Below, one piece after another: positions 59,097 through 64,000 of a stretch of DNA of 64,000 bases. Position 1 is the stretch's first letter; the number at the start of each line of letters is the position of its first letter. The notes beneath the pieces are model-generated. The model did no database searches, had not been told where the DNA came from, and saw only the letters and a program-made list of their open reading frames with translations. Made by a program: the position numbers and the translations under genes. Origin of the DNA: Ptychodera flava (lineage: Eukaryota; Hemichordata; Enteropneusta; Ptychoderidae); the NCBI RefSeq assembly GCF_041260155.1, contig NC_091946.1, positions 19,061,353 through 19,125,352 of the forward strand, given 5' to 3'.

Positions 59097-61009
59097 GTAG
59101 TATTGAAGCTTTTTGCAAGATTTCTGCTCAGTTATAAATCATGGAGCAAGTATAAAGAATATGAACGTTTCTGCTGCCAACTGTATCTTCCTCCAAATGA
59201 AAGTCTACATCAGGTAGTGCTGCTGATATTGCTTAGGCTCTGATTTTACAGGAAACTTTATTTGTGGCTTGATCTTTGCAATAGTAGAATGGAGAGAACT
59301 GTTTGTGGTTAGTCTCAACGAAGAAGGACCGAGTACCTGTACTGCGTCTTCTTGCATGAAAAATTTCACCAAAACATTGATCTATTTTTCACTGAAAATC
59401 GAAACGATATATGCACATCAGCTGGGAGGTCGCGTTATGTTTATCAGTAAATCCAAAGAATAGTATGTCGATAACCAAACCGGAAGAAAATACGGCGTTG
59501 GTATTTGTTACCTATATAAACAGGTGACATCAATTTTCTTAGGTAGTTTTTGAAATTGTGCGAAATTCTCACAGATGTTTTAAATGAAAGTTGCAATTTT
59601 AAGAGCTAAACATATGAGCAAATTCTCAGAATTCGCCTTGAGAGTTTGTATATCTATAGTAGGGATATGACAAGTGCAAGGCAAGATTTCATTTTCTGTA
59701 CTGCGTTGCAAATGTCACATGATCATGATTTTCGAGATGTTATTTGCATAAACTGTATATAATAACTTCTTAAGGTACATGTGAAAGGCATAAAAAGGAA
59801 CTGTACTTCAATCGAGTGAACTGTGCATAAACTTAGAAAATCCATGAAGAATTGTTTTAGGATGACGAACTGCACTAAAATCACCGAACAGGAGTTTACT
59901 CAGTGCCCTGTGGACTGAAGTAGGCACGCGTATAGAAGTCAAAACGAAAGTAAAGAAGGTGCGGTAAGGTTATGCGTTAGTATGGCCTTGGAAACATGAA
60001 AAATCCTGCATTCCTTTCAAGAATTCAAATTTTCACATCCTCTTCATCAGCTATGCTAGACAAATGGCCATAAATATGCCCAGCGATGGGCATACTGGGC
60101 ATGTACAGCGTTACAGTACCGTTCGCCTCATTGGTAATGTCGCAGTATATGTACTACAGGTGTCATAAACTTCACACGGTCACACAATCTGGAATGCGGA
60201 AACTGAGAAACCACCGAAGGTATGAAGCAACTCGAAGACTTACTCTCAAATTCCAACTCCTTCTCCTATCTGGTGTTCGTATGTGTACACTTGAAAGCAA
60301 GTGCGAGAAATTAGGCTGCTGGTGTATTTTCTTTCGATTGAAACTTAATCGAAAATGCATGTTTTCCCCACAGTGTTAAAACAGAAAATGTCGGCCATTT
60401 TGAAACTTGTAAGATCGATAATTCTGTTGTAATTTGCTTCAATATAAAAATAATTGCACGTTGATTATGGGAGAAAAGAGTTTACAGTTCAGGGTCAAAT
60501 GTTAGCAAAAATTAAAATTTTCATTTTCGAGGTGCGCAATACTGCAACGCGCACCCAAGTGTGACTGAATAAACAGCCGTCTGTCTAAATCGAGGCGACG
60601 TCAACTGTGTACGTATATACAAGTATGTAAATCGATGTGTGAGAGCAACCAAGTTGAAATGCATCTACTTAAAAAGGTTTTAAGGAAATGTCAAGAGGTG
60701 ACAATTACCCGTTTACTCTGCCAAATAGTAAGGTGTCTTCTGGTCAAGTGTAATTCCCCTTAAAGCAAATGCCTGTCTAAAACCAGTAATGGTCCATGGT
60801 GGTCGTTCCACATCAGTCTTTAGCTGCTAAGGTGATGAAGGGGTCAAACTTATTGTTTACCTACTGTCAATATTTTCATTTACTGCCGGGTTAAATGGTG
60901 AGCTTTAAGCGTCTAGGTAACTTGAGTTATAGGGGTCGTAGTCGACTTTACATAGGCTAAACACGAGTTTTGTAAATGATACGTATGCCTACCTAAAGTG
61001 AAAAAGAAC

Positions 61010-61012
<3 letters not shown>
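59097..61012. other. Spacer with one diverged MITE-2 copy
   Basis: Non-coding. A diverged MITE-2 relative (GTTAAAACAGAAAATGTCGG, CCATTTTGAAACTTG, TTTTCGAGGTGCGCAATACT) occupies about 60245-60546. Nothing else is recognised. Confidence 0.5.

Positions 61013-61102
<90 letters not shown>
61013..61102. repeat. (AT)n microsatellite
   Basis: About 90 bases of alternating AT. Confidence 0.95.
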
Positions 61103-61106
<4 letters not shown>

Positions 61107-61166
61107 CATTATATATATATTATATAAAAATCTATCAAAGATCTATCAGGCAGACAGAGACTGTAA

Positions 61167-61560
<394 letters not shown>

Positions 61561-61968
61561 CAAGCTGACGCCAAACAAGAAGCAACAGAGCTGAGAAAAA
61601 TATTTACGAATTAAAATGGGGTGAAGGATACACAAATAAAATAAAAATAAAGCATACAGATCAACACGAACAACCATAAAAGCATATCTAATGTCAATTT
61701 TAACGAATAACCAAAAATATCAATATTATGATTGTTACGAACGAATTCATTAAACTTGTTCATGCATCTGTTGGTTTGATAAATGTAAAAACAGTGATAC
61801 GTCTACGGGACTGAAAGTAAGACAAATGCGTAAAACTTTGCCAGATGCTTAAAAGCAAAGCTTTGATAAACATTCGGTGGTTGTCGGTGTTGCATGCATG
61901 GATGTTGTTGCAGTTTGGAGTCTTGGTCGTTGTTTTCTAACATTCATTTTAATATTGGTAGTCTTCTG

Positions 61969-62331
61969 TTGAGGTACAACGCGCCTCGGGGACAGATATT
62001 CGGACTCTCAAACTCCTTTAATTCTTTTCTGATCTACCACATGTGGAGTTTCATTTTGAAGCCCTTTGGGTAAGAAAAAATTTCACAGTCTTAGTTTCTT
62101 GACAATCGAAAATTGTATTTCTCTTCGTAGAGTTAACACAGGAATGGCGGCCATTTTGAGTTTCAAATTTCGGTAAATCTTTGGTAATTTGTTTCTGTAG
62201 TGTAGTTTCAAAATTTGCACTGTTACCACCAATTTTTATTCTGGATTTTGAAAGTGAATAGTTGAAAGATTCTTTGAGGAAAATTTGAGCGAAAGTTTAT
62301 GTCTTTTACTTTCGAGGCGCATACTACCTTA
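61969..62331 (+). mobile_element. MITE-2 copy, cut at its right tip by another element
   Basis: Reads TTGAGGTACAACGCGCCTCG through ATGGCGGCCATTTTGAG to CGAGGCGCATACTACCTTA. The final TTA (62329-62331) is the target of the Harbinger-like element that follows. Confidence 0.85.
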
Positions 62332-63974
62332 GGCTGCATTCACAAATAACAGTTGTGGTGGCCGGGGAGGGAGGGGGGGGGGGCGCTAGAGGAATCGCGA
62401 TTAAAATCTTTTTTTTTTCAGATTCCCCATCAATGCCCTCAAAAATTTTCAAGTCTCCTGTCTGTATGATCAAAATTTTTAGTCCCCCACTCAATTATCA
62501 TATAGCCGCATACTTATTAGGCACGCAAAGAAAAAACAAACAAACATGTATTGGGCAGTTCTGCTCGCATGTGTTCGACATTATCTGTTATTAGCAGTTT
62601 ATGGAGCCCTTTTCCTATAAGGCAAGTTCTTAAATTGATTCAATTTTAATCGCATTAGTGGATTTTTTGGATTTATCAGTGTAAGCCGACTTGAGTTAAT
62701 ACAACTCTTGCCAGATCAATGGCAGCTGCTGAGGAGCACACAATGATAATCATGAGAGAGTATGCAAATTGTGAATTCCTGGCTACATTTTGCCAAATTG
62801 TGAAATACTGAGCATAGTGACCTACCGAAGATATTATTTCAAAAGTACGAGACATACATGACTTAGATGCTGCTCAAAATTGACAAAACTGGCAGGTTAA
62901 ATATTCCATAAAATAAACGTTTTAATCTCTAAAATTGTTGGTGTAATAAAGGTAAATTTGGTGGAAATTAACTAATTCTATTCAGTCACACATTTTTTGT
63001 TGAGAGTCTTTAGGCCCCCTGTTGAAAGTTTTACTTTTGTGTTATTTTAAGATGAGAATGTAAAAAATTAGCAAATCAAGCATGGTGACCCCATCTTTTT
63101 TCTTTGATATTTGATTATTCTCATATGCCAGAATTCAAAAATCCTTGATAACTTTCAAGTTCCCTGGTCTTCCATATCATGTGCTGCTCTCTTGTCTGAT
63201 CTTGTGTACAAGTGTATTTCACTTTTGTGAGCGTCACTGACCAAAACTCTTCTTCAACTACATCAGAGTCAGAGCTATCTCTGCCACTGCCGATACGCAG
63301 TGACAGTGACACTGCAGTAAGTAGCACGGCAGTCGCTGTATTAACTTTGATTATTTTGACAATAGTCTTTTCAGCTTATACAACCATGTTCTTGTTCTAC
63401 TCCCTACAGCATTTTGCGCTGTCTTGTATTCAGCTTGCCAACACAGCCTGTGTATGTGTACTGTGCATTGTATCATTGACAAATGACTTTCAGTCTGGAT
63501 TCTAATTCAATTATCATCCAATACAAATTAATATATACAGGCTTTGTCGATAAATTGAATATTGTGTGTTTCAGCATACTGTAGGGATCGAGACAGCAAG
63601 AAAGTGTATTTGATATATTTCTTAGAAATATTGCAAAAATTATCAACAGTTGCAGCTATGCCCCGTTACTAAGCCCCCTTGTTTGGTTTTTGAAAAATCC
63701 TACATGTTTAGACTTTTTCGGGATAAAAGTCATGAAATGTGACAAAACGGTTCTAGATTTTGCTTAATTACAATTAATATTAGAACAATCGGATGACATT
63801 GATGTGCAATTGAATTACCTACCAAACCTTGGAATTGGAAGATGTAAAGGGAAGGGAACTAAAAAATTTTCAAGTCCCCTTATAGGCAGTGCAAAACCTT
63901 CAAGTCCCCTTCAACTATCCCAAAATTTTCGAATCCCCCTCAATTTTTTCTCACCGTTTTTAGTGAACGCAGCC
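62332..63974. mobile_element. Harbinger-like non-autonomous element, 1.64 kb
   Basis: Left end GGCTGCATTCACAAA and right end, in reverse complement, GGCTGCGTTCACTAA. TTA lies at both borders (62329-62331 and 63975-63977). Near the ends are repeats of CAAGTCCCC-type phrases (GAGGGGATTCGAAAATTTT on the other strand). Its centre holds the dispersed repeat shared with 1690-2537 and a MITE-1 copy (about 63300-63675). No transposase frame is visible. Confidence 0.65.
63300..63675. mobile_element. MITE-1 copy nested in the Harbinger-like element
   Basis: Left arm has GCTGTATTAACTTTGATTAT and TTCTTGTTCTACTCCC; right arm has TTTCAGCATACTGTAGGG and CAGTTGCAGCTATGCCCC. The core ends in CAGTCTGGATTCTAATTCAA. 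Confidence 0.65.
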
Positions 63975-64000
63975 TTAAGGGACTGGTCAGTTTCTTCAGC

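Overview
The window looks like nuclear DNA from an invertebrate animal. It is AT-rich, its genes have short exons and long introns with GT-AG borders, and it is crowded with small DNA transposons, palindromes and microsatellites. A GPI-type ADP-ribosyl cyclase pair together with TM9SF2 and NSUN5 fits an invertebrate deuterostome (hemichordate or echinoderm) best, but a mollusc cannot be excluded; the species is not identified.

Layout: (1) 427-967, plus strand: last exon of NSUN5, an rRNA cytosine-5 methyltransferase; the rest of the gene lies left of the window. (2) 968-6830: repeat-rich spacer with a 2 kb Harbinger-like element holding a 102-bp tandem array, and a 0.5 kb foldback element with telomere-like repeats at its centre. 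(3) 6831-30834, plus strand: a complete TM9SF2 (nonaspanin) gene. I could join 16 coding exons with consistent phases into exactly 663 codons, the length of human TM9SF2; intron 1 is about 10 kb and full of mobile DNA. (4) 30835-36336: non-coding spacer between convergent genes. (5) 36337-49287, minus strand: ADP-ribosyl cyclase (CD38/BST1 family) gene A, eight exons; exon 3 is split by a 2.66 kb TIR transposon. (6) 51775-57374, minus strand: paralogue B, eight exons, uninterrupted. (7) 57375-64000: upstream of B, repeats only.

The two cyclase genes are a tandem duplication with matching exon borders and phases. Both have Tyr where human CD38 has catalytic Trp125, while the second Trp and the catalytic Glu are kept. 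TM9SF2 and NSUN5 are ordinary housekeeping genes with no evident functional link to the cyclases.

The most interesting points are the transposon caught inside the coding exon of cyclase A with its empty site still readable, a hammerhead-ribozyme-like core inside that transposon, and a 226-bp array in intron 5 of cyclase A in which most units carry a DR1 nuclear-receptor site and an E-box. Several MITE families (TTAA- and TTA-flanked) recur across the window.
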